A stretch of DNA of 64,000 nucleotides, from positions 61,269,486-61,333,485 of the forward strand of contig NC_084487.1 in the NCBI RefSeq assembly GCF_030035675.1, written 5' to 3'. Below the pieces are notes generated by a model that saw only the letters and a list, made by a program, of their open reading frames with translations, was not told the DNA's origin and searched no databases. Made by a program: the position numbers and the translations under genes. Shown here one piece after another: positions 11,085-22,212 of this stretch; position 1 is the stretch's first letter; every line of letters starts with the position of its first letter. This DNA is from Rhineura floridana (lineage: Eukaryota > Chordata > Lepidosauria > Squamata > Rhineuridae).

Positions 11085-11510
11085 GCTCTGAAATCTGCAC
11101 TGGTTACTGATTTGCTACCAGGCCAAGTTTAAGGTGTGTTTTCCATGTTACGGGTGCCACATAGTTCTTGTTCTGCTCTTGTAAGAAATAGATTCTTTAC
11201 TGTGGAAGCACCTTCACTTTGGAACTCCCTGCCTATTGACATTAGGCAGCTGCCTTCATTGTACTCTTTTTTTGGCACCTGCTAAAACATTTTTGTTTAG
11301 GCTAGCCTACATAGCTATTATGTTTTTTATCTGTTTTTAACTCAGATAAACTCGGTTTCATGATTTTGAATGTTTTTAAATACCTATCTTTAACTGGTTT
11401 TGCCAATCATTTTATTGTTTTAATTCCTTCTGTAAACCACTTTGAGCTTTTCTCCATAAATATAAATGTTGTAAATAAAATTCATAAATAAAATTTCGGA
11501 GTCACTGTGT
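11085..11510 (+). mobile_element. L2-type LINE 3' end
   Basis: Plus-strand order: a degraded HWL.ISYQAKF-like RT C-terminus (about 11095-11130), a 3' untranslated part with tttggaactccctgcc, then aaaccactttgagctttt and ataaataaaattc at the end, the usual L2 tail. 5'-truncated. Confidence 0.7.
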
Positions 11511-11539
11511 CCTTTGGGCCTCTTTCCTCTTTTAGCAAC

Positions 11540-11713
11540 AAAGGAATCTGCCTTATACCGACTCAAGCCATTCGCTACCATCTAACTTAATACTGATGGC
11601 ATGCACTAGGATTGGCTCTCCAGGATTCCAGGCAATAGCCTTTTCCAGATATTGGATTTTGGACTTTTGCATGCAAAGCATATGCCTTACCACTGAGCTA
11701 CAGCCCTTCCCCT
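11540..11713 (-). mobile_element. tRNA-headed SINE with CR1-like tail
   Basis: Minus strand starts ggggaagggctgtagctcag with tggtaaggcatatgctttgc, a tRNA-like A box region. It ends toward 11540 with the reverse of an ...actcagtataaggcag tail, truncated before the TATGTTC repeat. Related copies: 29580, 39350, 42957. Confidence 0.75.
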
Positions 11714-11767
11714 GTTTAGAAAAGTATATTTTAAAATTGTTCTTTAAAATTCACTAATGAATGCACA

Positions 11768-11940
11768 GCATGCCTACATTTAAAGCACATGAATCCTACC
11801 ACAGCATCATGGGAACTGTCATTTGTTAAGGGTGGTGGGAACTATAACTGTGAGGGGAAAACTACACTTCCCAGGTTTCTTTGGGGGTAGTCATGTGCTT
11901 TAAATAAAAATTGAACATGCTTTAAATGTATTGTGTGGAT
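11768..11940. mobile_element. Palindromic MITE, catttaaagca family
   Basis: Left end tgcctacatttaaagcacat and right end tgctttaaatgtattgtgtg are inverted. The interior has aaactacacttcccaggttt and atgggaactgtcatttgtta arms. Second copy of the 3683-3883 family. Confidence 0.65.
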
Positions 11941-12007
11941 CTACTTAACAAACTTTGCCTGCATGTAAATCATTTTGATTAATTTTTTAAAAATGGAAAT
12001 CAACCAG

Positions 12008-12165
12008 TTTACTGGGTGACCGTGAGCTACTCACCATCTCTCAGCCTAGTCTGCCCCTCAGAGTGAAAACAACAGAGGAGGGCCAGGACCACCCCAAGGA
12101 AGAAGGGCACACTTAAAATGTAGAGAAATATTTATATAAGCATGACTGTCAAAGACATTTATTAT
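12008..12165 (+). mobile_element. Probable decayed tRNA SINE core
   Basis: Contains tactgggtgaccgtgagcta and catctctcagcctagtctgc, matching the middle of the tRNA SINE class, without a clear head or tail. Confidence 0.4.
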
Positions 12166-12190
12166 TTATACAACTTGTAAACATATTTAT

Positions 12191-12282
12191 ACTGCAATCC
12201 TAATCATGTTTAATCAGAAACAAGTCCCAATGTATTCAATGAGGCTTACTCAAGCAGGGAAGAAGGCACAGGACTGCAGCCT
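12191..12282. repeat. Short palindromic repeat (agtaagtccca family)
   Basis: Runs from actgcaatcctaatcatg through caagtcccaatgtattcaat and gaggcttactc to aggactgcagcct; both outer and inner arms are inverted. Confidence 0.7.
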
Positions 12283-12309
12283 CAAGTGATAAGGAACATC
12301 ACTCACCCA

Positions 12310-12430
12310 ACCCAAAATTAAGAATCATGCCTCTTTAAGCTGCCTTGCAACTGTTTTATACTTGTTCTTATGGTTATTGGGTTGTAAATGGACTTATTTT
12401 TTGTTGTGAGCTGCCTTGGTGTTCAGTCAC
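12310..12430 (+). mobile_element. L2-like LINE tail fragment
   Basis: T-rich stretch with ttgtgagctgccttggtgtt and a flanking (CA)n tract at 12438-12466; typical of an L2 3' terminus. Confidence 0.45.
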
Positions 12431-12437
12431 CAACCTT

Positions 12438-12466
12438 TACACACACACACGCACGCACACACGCGC
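12438..12466. repeat. (CA)n microsatellite with CG interruptions
   Basis: acacacacacgcacgcacac followed by acgcgcg. Confidence 0.9.
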
Positions 12467-12701
12467 GATGTAAAAATACATATATCCCATGTAATAGTTT
12501 ATTATCAAAACTAGTTGGTCATTGCAAACACTTTTTTTAAAAAAATATAAAATCAGTATTAGTTTTCTACAAAATAAAAGCAGTGACACCTAAGTAAGTC
12601 CTGCCTAATTGCTTTATAAATTAGGATTGGAGGGAGGGGGAAAGATTTACAACACAAACACAATCTTTTGCTGTGTTCACTCAAAAGTCCTATTGATTTA
12701 C
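12467..12701. other. No feature recognised
   Basis: AT-rich non-coding DNA between the microsatellite and the next palindrome. Confidence 0.3.
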
Positions 12702-12800
12702 AGCATGATCCCAGCCATATCTACTCAAAAGTAAGTCTCATGGAAATCAATGGGGTTTAGCATTGCAGCTTTACTCCCAGAAAAGTGAGTATAGGATTAA
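12702..12800. repeat. Short palindromic repeat (agtaagtccca family), possibly two half copies
   Basis: Contains aaaagtaagtctcatggaaa with tcaatggggtttagcattgc and tgagtataggatta; an extra partial arm (aaaagtcctattgattta) precedes it. Confidence 0.55.
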
Positions 12801-13308
12801 AGCTTCATATTGGGAAGGGTTTCAAAACAGGCTATGAATTAAACAAACTGCCCTCTTCAACAGCTCAGGAAAATTTAAACTTGTTTGACTCCTCATAGTT
12901 AGAAAGGTATAACACATTGTAATGGTATCAAACGCTGCAAGTACACTTTTTAAAAATTGCTATGCCAAAATTATTTTAATATTTATATATTTGTTAGATT
13001 TATATCCCTCCCTTTCTCCCAGTAGGATAGGAGCCCAGGGTGGCAAACAAAAGCACTAAGAACACCTTAAAACACCATAAAAACAGAGATTAAAATATAT
13101 GTAAAAAACAACCATATTAAAACAAAACATCTTTAAAAAACATTTTTAAAAGCTTTAAAAACATTTTAAAAAAAGGTTTAAAATATATTAAAAAGTAATT
13201 CCTACACAGACACAGACTGGGATAAGGTCTCTACTTAAAAGGCTTGTTGAAAGAGGAAGGTCTTCAGTAGGTGCTGAAAAGATAACAGAGATGGCACCTG
13301 TCTAATAT

Positions 13309-15206
13309 TTAAGGGGAGGGAATTAAAAGGGTAGGTGCCACTACATTAAAGGTCCATTTGCTATGTTGTGCAGAATGGACCTCCTGATAAGATGGTATCT
13401 GCAGGAGGCCCTCACCTGCAGAGCATAGTGATCGACTGGGTATATAAAGGATAAGACGGTCTTTCAGGTATCCTGGTCGCAAGCTGTATAGGGCTTTGTA
13501 CACCAAAACTAGAACCTTGAACTTAGCCTTGTAGCTAATAGGTAGCCAGTGCAATTATTTCAGCAGCAGGGTGACATGTTGGTGATACCCTGCCCTAGCG
13601 AGCAGACTTACCACCACATTTTGCACTAGCTGCAGATTCCGCTCCGGACCAACCTCAATGGCAGCCCCACATACAGCGCATTACAGTAATCCAGCCTGGA
13701 GGTTATCAGTGCATGGACAACAGTGGTCAGGCTATCCTGGTCGAGAAACGGCTGCAGCTGTCTTACCAGCCAAAGCTGGTAAAAGGCACACTTAGCCACT
13801 AAAGTTACCTGGGCCTCTAGGGACAAAGATTGATCTAGGAGCACCCCCAGACTATGGACTTGCTCTTTCAGAGGGAGTAGAACCCCATCCAAAGCAGGCA
13901 ACTGACCAATTATCCGAACTCAGGAACTACCAACCCACAGCACCTCCGTCTTGCTAGGATTCAGACTCACTTTATTGGCTCTTATCCAGCCCACCACTGA
14001 GTCCAGGCACTGGTCCAGGGCTTGTACGGCCTCTCCTGATTCAGATGTTACAGAGAAATAGGGCTGGGTATTATCGGTGTACTGCTGACGGCCTCTCCTG
14101 ATTCAGATGTTACAGAGAAATAGGGCTGGGTATCATCAGTGTACTGCTGACACTTCACCCCAAATCTCCTCATGATTGCTCACAAGGGCTTCATATAGAT
14201 GTTAAACAGCATGGGGAACAAGATGGTATCCTGCGGCACCCCACAGTACAACTGCCAGGGGGCCGAAAGACAATAACCCAATGCTATTCTCTGAAAACAG
14301 TCCTGGAGGTAGGATCGGAACCACTGTAAAACAGTGCCTCCAATACCCATTTCACCAAGTCGACCCAGAAGGATACCATGGTCATGTAAGAATAACAGGG
14401 TCCCACTCCCCCTGTCCTTCTCCTGATAAAGGTCATCCATCAGGGCGACCAAGGCCAATTGAGTCCCATAACCAGGCCTGATCCCAGACTGGAATGGGTC
14501 ATGATAATCTGTTTCATCCAAGAGTACTTGCAATTGCAGCACCACAACCCTTCAATCTCCTTCCTTAAGAAGGGGGTATTTGCGACGAGGTGGTAGTTGT
14601 CTCAAACCAATGGGTCCAGAGTGAGCTTTTTCAGGAGCAGTCAGATTACCGCCTCTTTCAGGGTGGTTGGAGCCACTTCCTTCTGCAACAATGCGTTGAC
14701 CACACCCTGGATCCACTCGGTCAAACTCCTTCAGCAAGCGTTAATAAGCCAAGAAGGGCAAGGGTCCAGAGAACACATTGCTGGCTGCATTGTCGCAAGC
14801 ACTTTGTCCATGTCATCAGGCTGCATCAAGTGAAACCGTTCCCAATAAGTTGCAGCAGACATTGCACTGGAACCTCACTGGGAACTACAGTAGATGTGGA
14901 TGAGGCATCAAGATTGCTACAGAGGTGAGCAACTTTACCCTCAAAGTGCCTTGCAAATAATTCACAGTGGGCCTCTGAAGGGTCTAAAACTCCATTTCCT
15001 GGAGTTGATGTCAACAGACCCCTGACAATATGGAAGAGCTCCAATGCATGGCTACATGAGGATGTGATGGTGGCAGAGAAGTGGGCCTTCTTCACTGCCC
15101 TCACCGCTGCACAGTAGGCACGGTTATGGTGTTTTACTCTTGTCCAATCAACCTCGCAGCACATCTCTTGCCACTTGTACTCTAGCCATCGTCCACCCTG
15201 TTTCAT
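13309..15206 (-). pseudogene. L2 reverse transcriptase region, fragmented
   Basis: Segments readable on minus in family order: GLLTSTPGNGVLDPSEAHCE and ELFARHFEGKV (linker), DETDYHDPFQSGIRPGYGTQ, VPQDTILFPMLFNIYMKPL, a catalytic YTDDT (expected YADD, altered), a thumb block with SLSLEAQVTL and ALITSRLDYCNALYVGLPL, and the C-terminal HWLPISYKAKFKVLVLVYKA. Pieces lie in different frames, so several indels and stops separate them. The active-site part is doubled by a tandem duplication at 14026-14149. Confidence 0.85.
14026..14149. repeat. 62-bp tandem duplication inside L2
   Basis: Copy one 14026-14087 and copy two 14088-14149 differ at two positions. Each encodes on minus QQYTD(N/D)TQPYFSVTSE, the RT active-site region. 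62 is not a multiple of three, so the duplication also shifts the frame. Confidence 0.92.
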
Positions 15207-15379
15207 TGCCCTTAGCTCACTGGTGTACCAAGGTGCAAACCGGGCTCCACAATGTCGGAGAGGGCGCTAGGGGGCAACCATGTCAAAAGCCCAACACTTC
15301 TGACAGTTCCACAGCATGGCAAGGGCTTCAACAATCCTGTGGATTCCATTAGTCTTTGGGGGCAAACCATCTTAATCTG

Positions 15380-16010
15380 TCAATTACTCCTGCAGGGGAG
15401 GATCAGAGCCATAAGTCTAAACTTCACCAGGAAGTGGTCTGACCATGACAATGGGATGACATCCATCCATTTTATCTCCAGACTACCCCTTCCTCCATCT
15501 GGAGCAAAAACCAAGTCGATGGTGTGCCCTGCCCTATGTGTCGTGCTGGTGACAACTTGAGACATCCCCTGACCATCATGGAACCAGAACACTAGAGGCA
15601 ACCTCAGCATGGACATTGAAATCACCCAGGATTATCATTCCAGGCTCCTCCAATACCACAGTCGAAGTGGTCTCTGCCAACTCAGTCAGAGAAGCTGGTA
15701 GGCAACAGGGTGGATGGTACACCAGCAGCAACCCTAGTTTCCTGTCTTCTTGGCCCGACACCAGGTGTGGGCCCTCACAGCCAGGTCCAAGACGGAGGGG
15801 TTTCCTGGTGACAGACATGGAAGTTCTGTAGACCACAGCAACTGCTCCCTCCATTCCTGCAGCCAGTGCTGGTGTTGTACCGAGTATCCAGGTGGGCAAA
15901 GCTGGGTCAGATCAACCTTTCCCAGGTCACTCACCCAGGTATGAGTAATGTGCACCAAATCAGCACCTTCATCCATGATCAAATCATGGATCAGTGTGGT
16001 CGTATTTGAA
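15380..16010 (-). pseudogene. L2 endonuclease region, fragmented
   Basis: Readable blocks: IMDEGADLVHITHTWVSDLG, LCPPGYSVQHQHW, LGLLLVYHPP, PGMIILGDFNVHAE, HTIDLVFAPDGGRGSLEIKW and WSDHFLVKFRL. These correspond to the exonuclease-endonuclease-phosphatase fold of L2 ORF2, with the GDFN and SDH catalytic positions preserved in sequence but in separate frames. Confidence 0.82.
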
Positions 16011-16245
16011 AGATAAAATGTATAATATGCTATTTTTGCAAGTAATTTGAAAAAACCTTCATGTACACTTTTATTATAATCATAACTGACATTGTTCACT
16101 GTGTATTCCTACCAAGATCCTGCTGTGATTTTTTGTTCTAGATCTCCTGCACATACAGAGAAACTGACTTTTGCTACTGCTGAAAGCTTAAACTTAGTCA
16201 ATTTATGAGATTTTCAGACAAGCAGGAAAAAGCAACAGTTTTCTC
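16011..16245. other. No feature recognised
   Basis: Flank between the L2 5' edge and the hAT fragment. Confidence 0.3.
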
Positions 16246-16552
16246 GACTTGCAATGGGTTCTAGCTGTTGCGTGGAGGTTAACAAATCCCTTATAACTCA
16301 CAGCCCTGACTTCACTTATTGGCTACAAACCTGAAAGGGCGGGGTTAAAGCAGCCAGCTACAAGCTCATTTTACTGAAGTCGTAGGGGACGGCTGACGTT
16401 TTGGTGTATATCTCTTGAACCAGACCACCTAGGACTTAATGTTTAAAAAATAAAAGCTGAGAGTCTGGAGATGGGGTGACTCATCCAGAGATGCAGAGAG
16501 GACCCTAAAAATCTGGAGTCACCAGGCAAAAACCAGAGATCTGGCAACCATA
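16246..16552 (+). mobile_element. hAT element, TAGGGTTGCC family, one end missing
   Basis: Matches the reverse complement of 4984-5319: gcaatgggttctagctgttg, ttttggtgtatatctcttga, gggtgactcatccagagatg and the end agatctggcaaccata. The opposite terminal 70 bp or so are absent. Confidence 0.65.
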
Positions 16553-16984
16553 ACCATATTAGAGTGGAGGCAAAGTACTATTTCTCCTACATGGATACAA
16601 ATAAAAAAATCAAAAGGCATCTAGACAAAAACAAACAAACAAAAGAGAATCTAGCAGTCTGCCTTCCAACAAGCAGAGGGTATAAAATGGGTATCTGCAA
16701 AATAATGGGTGTCCTCTGGATTAATCACATGAGTGATCCAAGCTATATAATTCACAGAAGGGGAATCCTCTAACTCTTGCTAGTTACTCTGACATGGGAT
16801 AAACAGTTCTTTTCACATTCCAAACATTGTGGTTGGTAAAAGTGTTCTGCAAAACACACAAACAGAATCATTACAATATTTAATTGGACATAACCCCCTC
16901 CATTGCCCAGTAAGGGAACTAAGATCAACAAATGGAACTCAGTTTTACTATGGCTTGATGATTATCAACTTGTGTTGATGCTTA
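16553..16984. other. No feature recognised
   Basis: A-rich non-coding DNA; the 69-codon frame at 16564-16773 has no family motif. Confidence 0.3.
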
Positions 16985-17312
16985 GATAGACTTTTTCACT
17001 GGTGGCACCAGTGTTATGGAATCCACTTCCTGCTGAAATAGGAGAGACCCCAACTGTATTGTCATTCCATCCACTTTTGAAGATACACCTGTTTACACAG
17101 GCATTCCCTTGATCTCTTGATCAGAGTCTCCTGTTTAATTAATGTGCTGTTTAAATAATATTATTTTATAGTCTATTGTTTTATTGTATGTTTTAAATAT
17201 TATATAATTTTAATTATGGTGTATTTTTATCAATGTTGTGCAATACTTTTTTATGTTTGGTAAATGTCTTAGAAGCCATCTGAGCATTAAGTGTTACATA
17301 AATTAAGTAAAT
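16985..17312 (+). mobile_element. L2-type LINE 3' end
   Basis: Order as in 11085-11510: tggaatccacttcctgctga, a T-rich 3' untranslated region, then cttagaagccatctgagcat and ataaattaagtaaat at the end. Confidence 0.6.
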
Positions 17313-17354
17313 CATCCCATGGCACGCACTCATCTGTTTCTAAATCTGTAACTC

Positions 17355-17435
17355 TAAGTATACTTGTTAGTGAGTAAGTCCCATTGAACTGAATGGGATT
17401 TACTTCAAAGGAAACAGGTTTAGGATCATGCTGTC
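17355..17435. repeat. Short palindromic repeat (agtaagtccca family)
   Basis: Best preserved arms in the window: gagtaagtcccattgaac and tgaatgggatttacttc fold into a near-perfect hairpin, ending in gtttaggatcatgctgtc. Confidence 0.75.
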
Positions 17436-17465
17436 AGTTTAGCAACCTTTAAAGTAATGTGTCAT

Positions 17466-17535
17466 CTAATCCTATGCATGTTTAAGCAGAAGTGGACCCC
17501 AGTGTGTCTACTGGGGCTTATACCTCAGTTGTTAT
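17466..17535. repeat. Short palindromic repeat, half copy
   Basis: aatcctatgcatgtttaagc then agaagtggaccccagtgtgt and ctggggcttatacc; diverged. Confidence 0.5.
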
Positions 17536-17547
17536 TCCAAATTAAGG

Positions 17548-17615
17548 CTGTGTAATCCTATGCATATTATTTATCTAGGAGTAAGTCCCATTACACAGTG
17601 GAACATACTTGTGAA
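17548..17615. repeat. Short palindromic repeat, copy
   Basis: taatcctatgcatattattt then taggagtaagtcccatta; right arm decayed. Confidence 0.5.
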
Positions 17616-18388
17616 TAAACTTAAAATTAGGCTGAAACGTTTACTGATAAAAATAGCACACCTTAAAATACCTTACAACCCTTTTATTTTTTATGATAAC
17701 CATGTGAAACGGGGTGCCATAACAAGGATGAATTATAGTGGCTCACTTTAAGGCCACTTAGTAATTTGGTTCATCTTCTATATGTGGCATTTACTGCAGT
17801 TGCTGCTTTTGTCTATCAGCACATAGAGAAGAAGTGCTTGTATCCTCCCCAAAAAACCCTCCAGTAGGTGTAAAATAATGAACAAGTGTCATAAAGTACA
17901 GAAGAAATATGCAAAAATGTTTAGGTGTTACACATAATGCTAGCAGAAGGAAGATTATCAATGAGATTTTTTTTTGCTTCTGTCCCCATCCTGTAAATAA
18001 AATACTTCCATGGAAAGTGGGAATGAAGAAATAAAGAATGCAGTCAGAGCTTTAGCATCTGTCCTGCACTTAGTTTTCACTGAATCCAGAAGAATCCAGG
18101 GTCTGCTTATTGTAATTTCCCATGCTGGCCGTTAATGACAAAAGGCCCGTGACTAGGTACACCATCAAAGTCACATTGTGCTTCTCTTGCATTTATGGCT
18201 TCTGTTCACACATTTATGGAACTGTTGGGAACCAGAATGTTGACAGGCTTCACAGTATCATGACCCATGTGTGTCATGGTAAGTGTAGGCAGAATCAGGA
18301 TGCAGAGGGCAAACAACCAAAAGAGCTAAATATTAGGAGGAGCAGGACTTGCTGAGGCCTGATGCCTGAGAATACAGAACAGCTAAAA
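17616..18388. other. No feature recognised
   Basis: Unique-looking non-coding DNA. Confidence 0.35.
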
Positions 18389-18500
18389 CAGGTGTGGGGA
18401 ACCTTTGGGCCTCCAGATGTTGCTGAACTACAATTTCCATTAGCCTCAGCAAGTATGGCCAATGGCCAGGGATGATGAGAGTTGTAGTGGTTGTGGGGAT
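18389..18500. mobile_element. hAT-type MITE, CAGGGGTGGGGAACC family
   Basis: Starts caggtgtggggaacctttgg and continues gaactacaatttccattagc, tatggccaatggccagggat, gatgagagttgtagt; the right end is worn. Confidence 0.65.
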
Positions 18501-19699
18501 TTGAGCATCCACCATCAGGTAGTGGTGGGTGGGTGTATGTTTTCTTTCCATTAAATATTTCTGCAGTCTCCTTGACTACCTCCCTTTCCTGATCTGAAAA
18601 AGCCCAATGGAATCAGTTGCCTTATAAAGTCTTCCCCTGGACTTTAATTGAAGTGAAGGCATCTTGGAAAGCTCCAGAGTGCAGCCCACTGGTGAGATAA
18701 TTTGTAGAATGAAAGGTCACATGCAGATACCCCTTGCCCACCCCGCCACAAAATAAAATAATTACAGCAAAAACCCTTCATGTGACCCATGAGAATTTAA
18801 CTGAATGTTTTTCTTCTTCTTGATAATTTACAAAAACAATTTCTTTTCTCATTAATTGATGGAGAATGGGGGGAGGAAACACTGAAGAAACTTTTGGCAC
18901 AACACTAGTCAATACACAACTGACCTATAAATATACCAAATCACCTGTGAAAATAAATTGTCTGTATGCAATCTGATTGTGTATGTTTGTATTTATTTTA
19001 CCCCCACCTACATTGGCATTAATGGTTGCTTCTTTTACAATGCAAAGAGCAACTGGGAGGCGGGGGTGTTCATTAAAACCACAGTGTGGGAGGGAAGGGT
19101 TAAAATATGTGCCTGCACATTATGCCAGTCATGATGGGGCTTTTCTATGGCTGCTATGAATTTGATGCTTTTGTGACTCGTGCATGTGAGTTGATGGTGC
19201 ATGCATATGTTTTGTATGTGGATATGTGTATATACCACAAGAATATATCAGAGGAACTGATTGCCCTATGGCTTCCAACAGTGTATTGCTTCCCAACCTC
19301 CTACATCATCCTACATGGAATAATTGATACTTTATTCTAATGGTGTTTCTGTGTATGTGGTTGTAGGAAGGATGGAAATTGTTCCACTTTCTGTTTCCAA
19401 TATCAAATTACTGCCCTAGTACTTTACAGCAAATATATTAATGTGCAATTATCTCTGCATGTTCTGATATGGAAGAAATAAGTAGTGTTAGTGAAGGGGA
19501 TTGCTAGATGGTAGAATAAGTTTAGAAGATGGTTTGAACTCAAAAAGTTTGAAAACACTGGCATACACAGAAACGTTTATAACTGAATTGGAACGAACAG
19601 CCCCAAAATATTGGGCTCAAATATTAAAAGAAGCTAAAGTAGAAGACTGAAAAGTCCACAGAAGAGCAGCACCTTCCCCAGATGTTTAGAATGACAGAT

Positions 19700-19700
<1 letters not shown>
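18501..19700. other. Unique-looking tract
   Basis: About 1.2 kb, no repeat family or coding motif recognised; moderately AT-rich. Confidence 0.4.

Positions 19701-19731
<31 letters not shown>
19701..19731. repeat. (CT)n microsatellite
   Basis: About 14 uninterrupted tc units. Confidence 0.95.
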
Positions 19732-19732
<1 letters not shown>

Positions 19733-19899
19733 AACCACATCATGACTCATTTACGCTCAACAATAATGGTTGTCACTATTTAGTGGAAGTAGTAATATCT
19801 GTGACACTCGGCAGGTTTGGTGGACTTGCAAATAATGCCTCCCCGTTCCTCACGATTTTCAAAGATCTGTTAATCAACATTTTTGGATTTGCTCATGTA

Positions 19900-20050
19900 T
19901 AGACTTAGTTGCTTTTAGAATATTGTTCTATTGAACTTGATTGTTTTGTTGTATTTTGACATTCTATTTTAAGCTGCCCTGGAAATATATTTTAAGCTGC
20001 CATGGAAATATATATTTTGAAGGATGGGGTAAAAAGTTCTCATAATAAAT
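19900..20050 (+). mobile_element. L2-type LINE tail with 23-bp duplication
   Basis: T-rich 3' region ending ataataaataaaac. The unit tattttaagctgcc ... is repeated at 19965-19987 and 19988-20010 with one mismatch. Confidence 0.55.
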
Positions 20051-20055
20051 AAAAC

Positions 20056-20140
20056 TACAATCCAATACACGCTAATCTGGAGTAAGTCCCATTGAACCCA
20101 ATGGAGCTAACTTCTTAGTAGTCACGAATTGGATTGAAGC
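20056..20140. repeat. Short palindromic repeat (agtaagtccca family)
   Basis: Outer tacaatccaatacacgc, inner ggagtaagtcccattgaacc and aatggagctaacttctt, outer gaattggattgaagcc. Confidence 0.7.
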
Positions 20141-20699
20141 CTAAATCAATATTCAAATAAACAAATTTGATTTTTGTGTGTTATATATGTAGACTGAAAA
20201 TCTATTGAATTTTCTGTCAGGGATTTTCAGGTCTAACATGAAGCAAGTTGAGAAGATGCTTAACATGAAGAACTCATCTTTTAATGAACCAAATTACATA
20301 ATAGTGTGACTCCTAAATTTATTGTTCTTACTACATACTGTGTATTATTTATGTAAAATAATTCTATCATGGGTCCTGTTGTGGTCTCCTTTCTGAAGGC
20401 ATCAGGAGCCTTTGAGATTTGTTATGTAGGTTTGACAGTAAACGTTATGAGTGAATCATGTAAATAATTATTTGTTTGAAAATATCATGATTAAACTCTA
20501 AATCTACCAGAAAAGAGCATCTGTAAACTAAAGGAATTGGTGACATTAATAAAGAGTTTATGATATTCTTATAGCTCCTAAGAATCATTAGGCTGAAGTT
20601 GGGAACTTTGATTGGATTCTCTCTATAAGGTACCATTCCTGCATCTGTAGTGTCCATTAGTTTCCTTTCAGGGTCTCAGATATATCATATTTACTATGG
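20141..20699. other. No feature recognised
   Basis: AT-rich unique DNA. Confidence 0.35.
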
Positions 20700-20765
20700 C
20701 TGCAATCCTAATCGCATTTATCTGGGAATAACTCCCACAATCAAATAGGATTTACTTTCCAGTTT
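20700..20765. repeat. Short palindromic repeat, copy
   Basis: ctgcaatcctaatcgcattt, gggaataactcccacaatca, aataggatttactttcc. Confidence 0.6.
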
Positions 20766-21296
20766 TGAAGCGGGGGATAGAGAGAAGTAAGTTTGGGTTA
20801 CAAAAATGTAAAACAAAACAAAAAACTCACTAGAAGTGCACCATAAAAATACTTTATTTTATAGCTTTTGCAGCTTGTCATTGGATTTAGTCTGTTGACA
20901 GTGCCTTATAATAGATGTTATAATGAAGAATGTCTCATCAAAGTATTTATTTATACACATCCTAGTTCTTTTCAGACAATGTTGGTTCCTATAACAGCTT
21001 TCAACAGTTAAAATGTATCACAAACACACAGCATAAGATGTTATTTATTAATGTTTTATTTTATTTTATTTTTAAAAAATCTACCTTGCCAGTCAGCAAG
21101 GTCCACAGTGTTATTGTTATGGATATATGTGCCAGTGTGTTTGTGAGAAGATGGGGGCAGGCAGAGCTGGCACCTCAGTCCTGCCTTCACAATAGCTGAC
21201 TTTGAAAGAGCATTTACTTAGGGAAGCAATCTTGATATGAATATTCAGGGCAATTTGTATTAAAATGTGGAACTGCTTTTTGCTATATATCCAAGT
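20766..21296. other. No feature recognised
   Basis: AT-rich DNA with an A/T run near 21048-21080. Confidence 0.3.
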
Positions 21297-21308
21297 TTAG
21301 AAGACAAT

Positions 21309-21546
21309 TGTTGTTATGTGCCTTCAAGTTGATTATGACTTATAGCAACCCTATGAATTTTTTATGTATATATTCATAGGGTTTTCATGGTAAGAGGTAT
21401 TCAGAGGTGGTTTACCATTGCCTTCCTCTAAGCCTATGGTACCTGGTATTCCCAGGCAGTTTCCCTTCCAAGTATTAACCAGGCCTGACCCTGCTTAGCT
21501 TCCGAAATCAGACGAGGTCAGGCATGTTCAGGGTAGTATAGCCGTA
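21309..21546 (-). mobile_element. 5S-rRNA-derived SINE with BovB-type tail, perfect 12-bp target duplication
   Basis: Read on minus, positions 21546 to about 21430 follow 5S ribosomal RNA from about nucleotide 4 onward (tacggctatactaccctgaa, gaagctaagcagggtcaggc, cctgggaataccaggta), keeping the internal promoter region. The body then carries the module shared with the BovB leader and ends in a BovB-type tail aacttgaaggcacataacaa. Flanks ttagaagacaat at 21297-21308 and 21547-21558 are identical, the mark of LINE-driven insertion. It is not a functional 5S gene: the 3' half of 5S is changed and fused to the SINE body. Confidence 0.92.
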
Positions 21547-21621
21547 TTAGAAGACAATAATGTCATAATATTATACAAAAAGCACATAAGACAAAATAAA
21601 TGAGATAAAATGATGGGAACA

Positions 21622-21930
21622 GTAGTGTAGTGGCAAATTCAGAAGTGCAGGGTCCCTTCTCAGCCATGCCTCCTTCTAAGATTATAGAATAATCTGGCCA
21701 GGCTTGAATACTGCTTTCTACTTCTCTATCACTATCACCTTTGCTTTCTCACTATCAGAGACAGTGCCTGAATTATTGAAGAATCTTCTCAGTGGCTGAT
21801 CCACCTCCTTTCACTCTGATTGGCTCCAATCAGCAGAAAAGGACATGGAAGCAAGTTAGAAGACTCTTCTCCCCTTTCATGTTGATTGACTCATAGGATG
21901 CAGGAGACATAGTGCCCCTGCTGGTATCTG
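21622..21930 (-). mobile_element. Unclassified repeat Q, inverse of 33930-34290
   Basis: The block tcctttcactctgattggct, ccaatcagcagaaaaggaca, matches the complement of 34080-34150, and the left edge agtagtgtagtggcaaattc resembles a MITE start. A DNA element is likely; superfamily unknown. Confidence 0.5.
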
Positions 21931-22004
21931 GCTCCAAAAGAAGAAAGGAGTCTAAGACACACACACCCAAGATCCTGGGCGACTGTACCCCTGGATGGGA
22001 ATTG

Positions 22005-22125
22005 AGTAACCACTGGGTTACCCAATATGATGCCCTTCAGATATTATTGGACTGCAGCTCCCATCAGCCCCAGCCAACATGGCCAATGGTCAAACACGAT
22101 GGCATCATCTTGGCTACCCCTAGAG
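22005..22125. mobile_element. hAT-type MITE, actgcagctcccatcag family
   Basis: gatgcccttcagatattatt, ggactgcagctcccatcagc, cagccaacatggccaatggt, and a complementary right arm catcatcttggctaccccta. Confidence 0.6.
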
Positions 22126-22212
22126 AGAATTCTCTTTCTCTCTCTTGTTTTTGCTTAAAGTGACTGCAGCCATAACGTTTATACAATGTTACTATTTGAT
22201 CCATTGTTAATA

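Larger units (their letters stand above)
12975..16010 (-). mobile_element. Near full-length L2 LINE, heavily decayed
   Basis: Minus-strand L2 retrotransposon of about 3 kb. The 3' end at 12975-13200 is the reverse of an L2 tail (atttatatccctccctttct ... aggagcccaggg). RT and endonuclease coding remains follow in the correct order up to about 16010, where LIHDLIMDEGADLV marks the start of the readable endonuclease part. Many stops and frameshifts; no intact frame. The same tail recurs alone at 40925 and 63868, so this is a multi-copy local family. Confidence 0.88.

Noticed and set aside
21430-21546. A functional 5S rRNA gene
   Set aside because: Diverged from 5S, fused to a SINE body and BovB tail, and flanked by target duplications: it is a SINE head.
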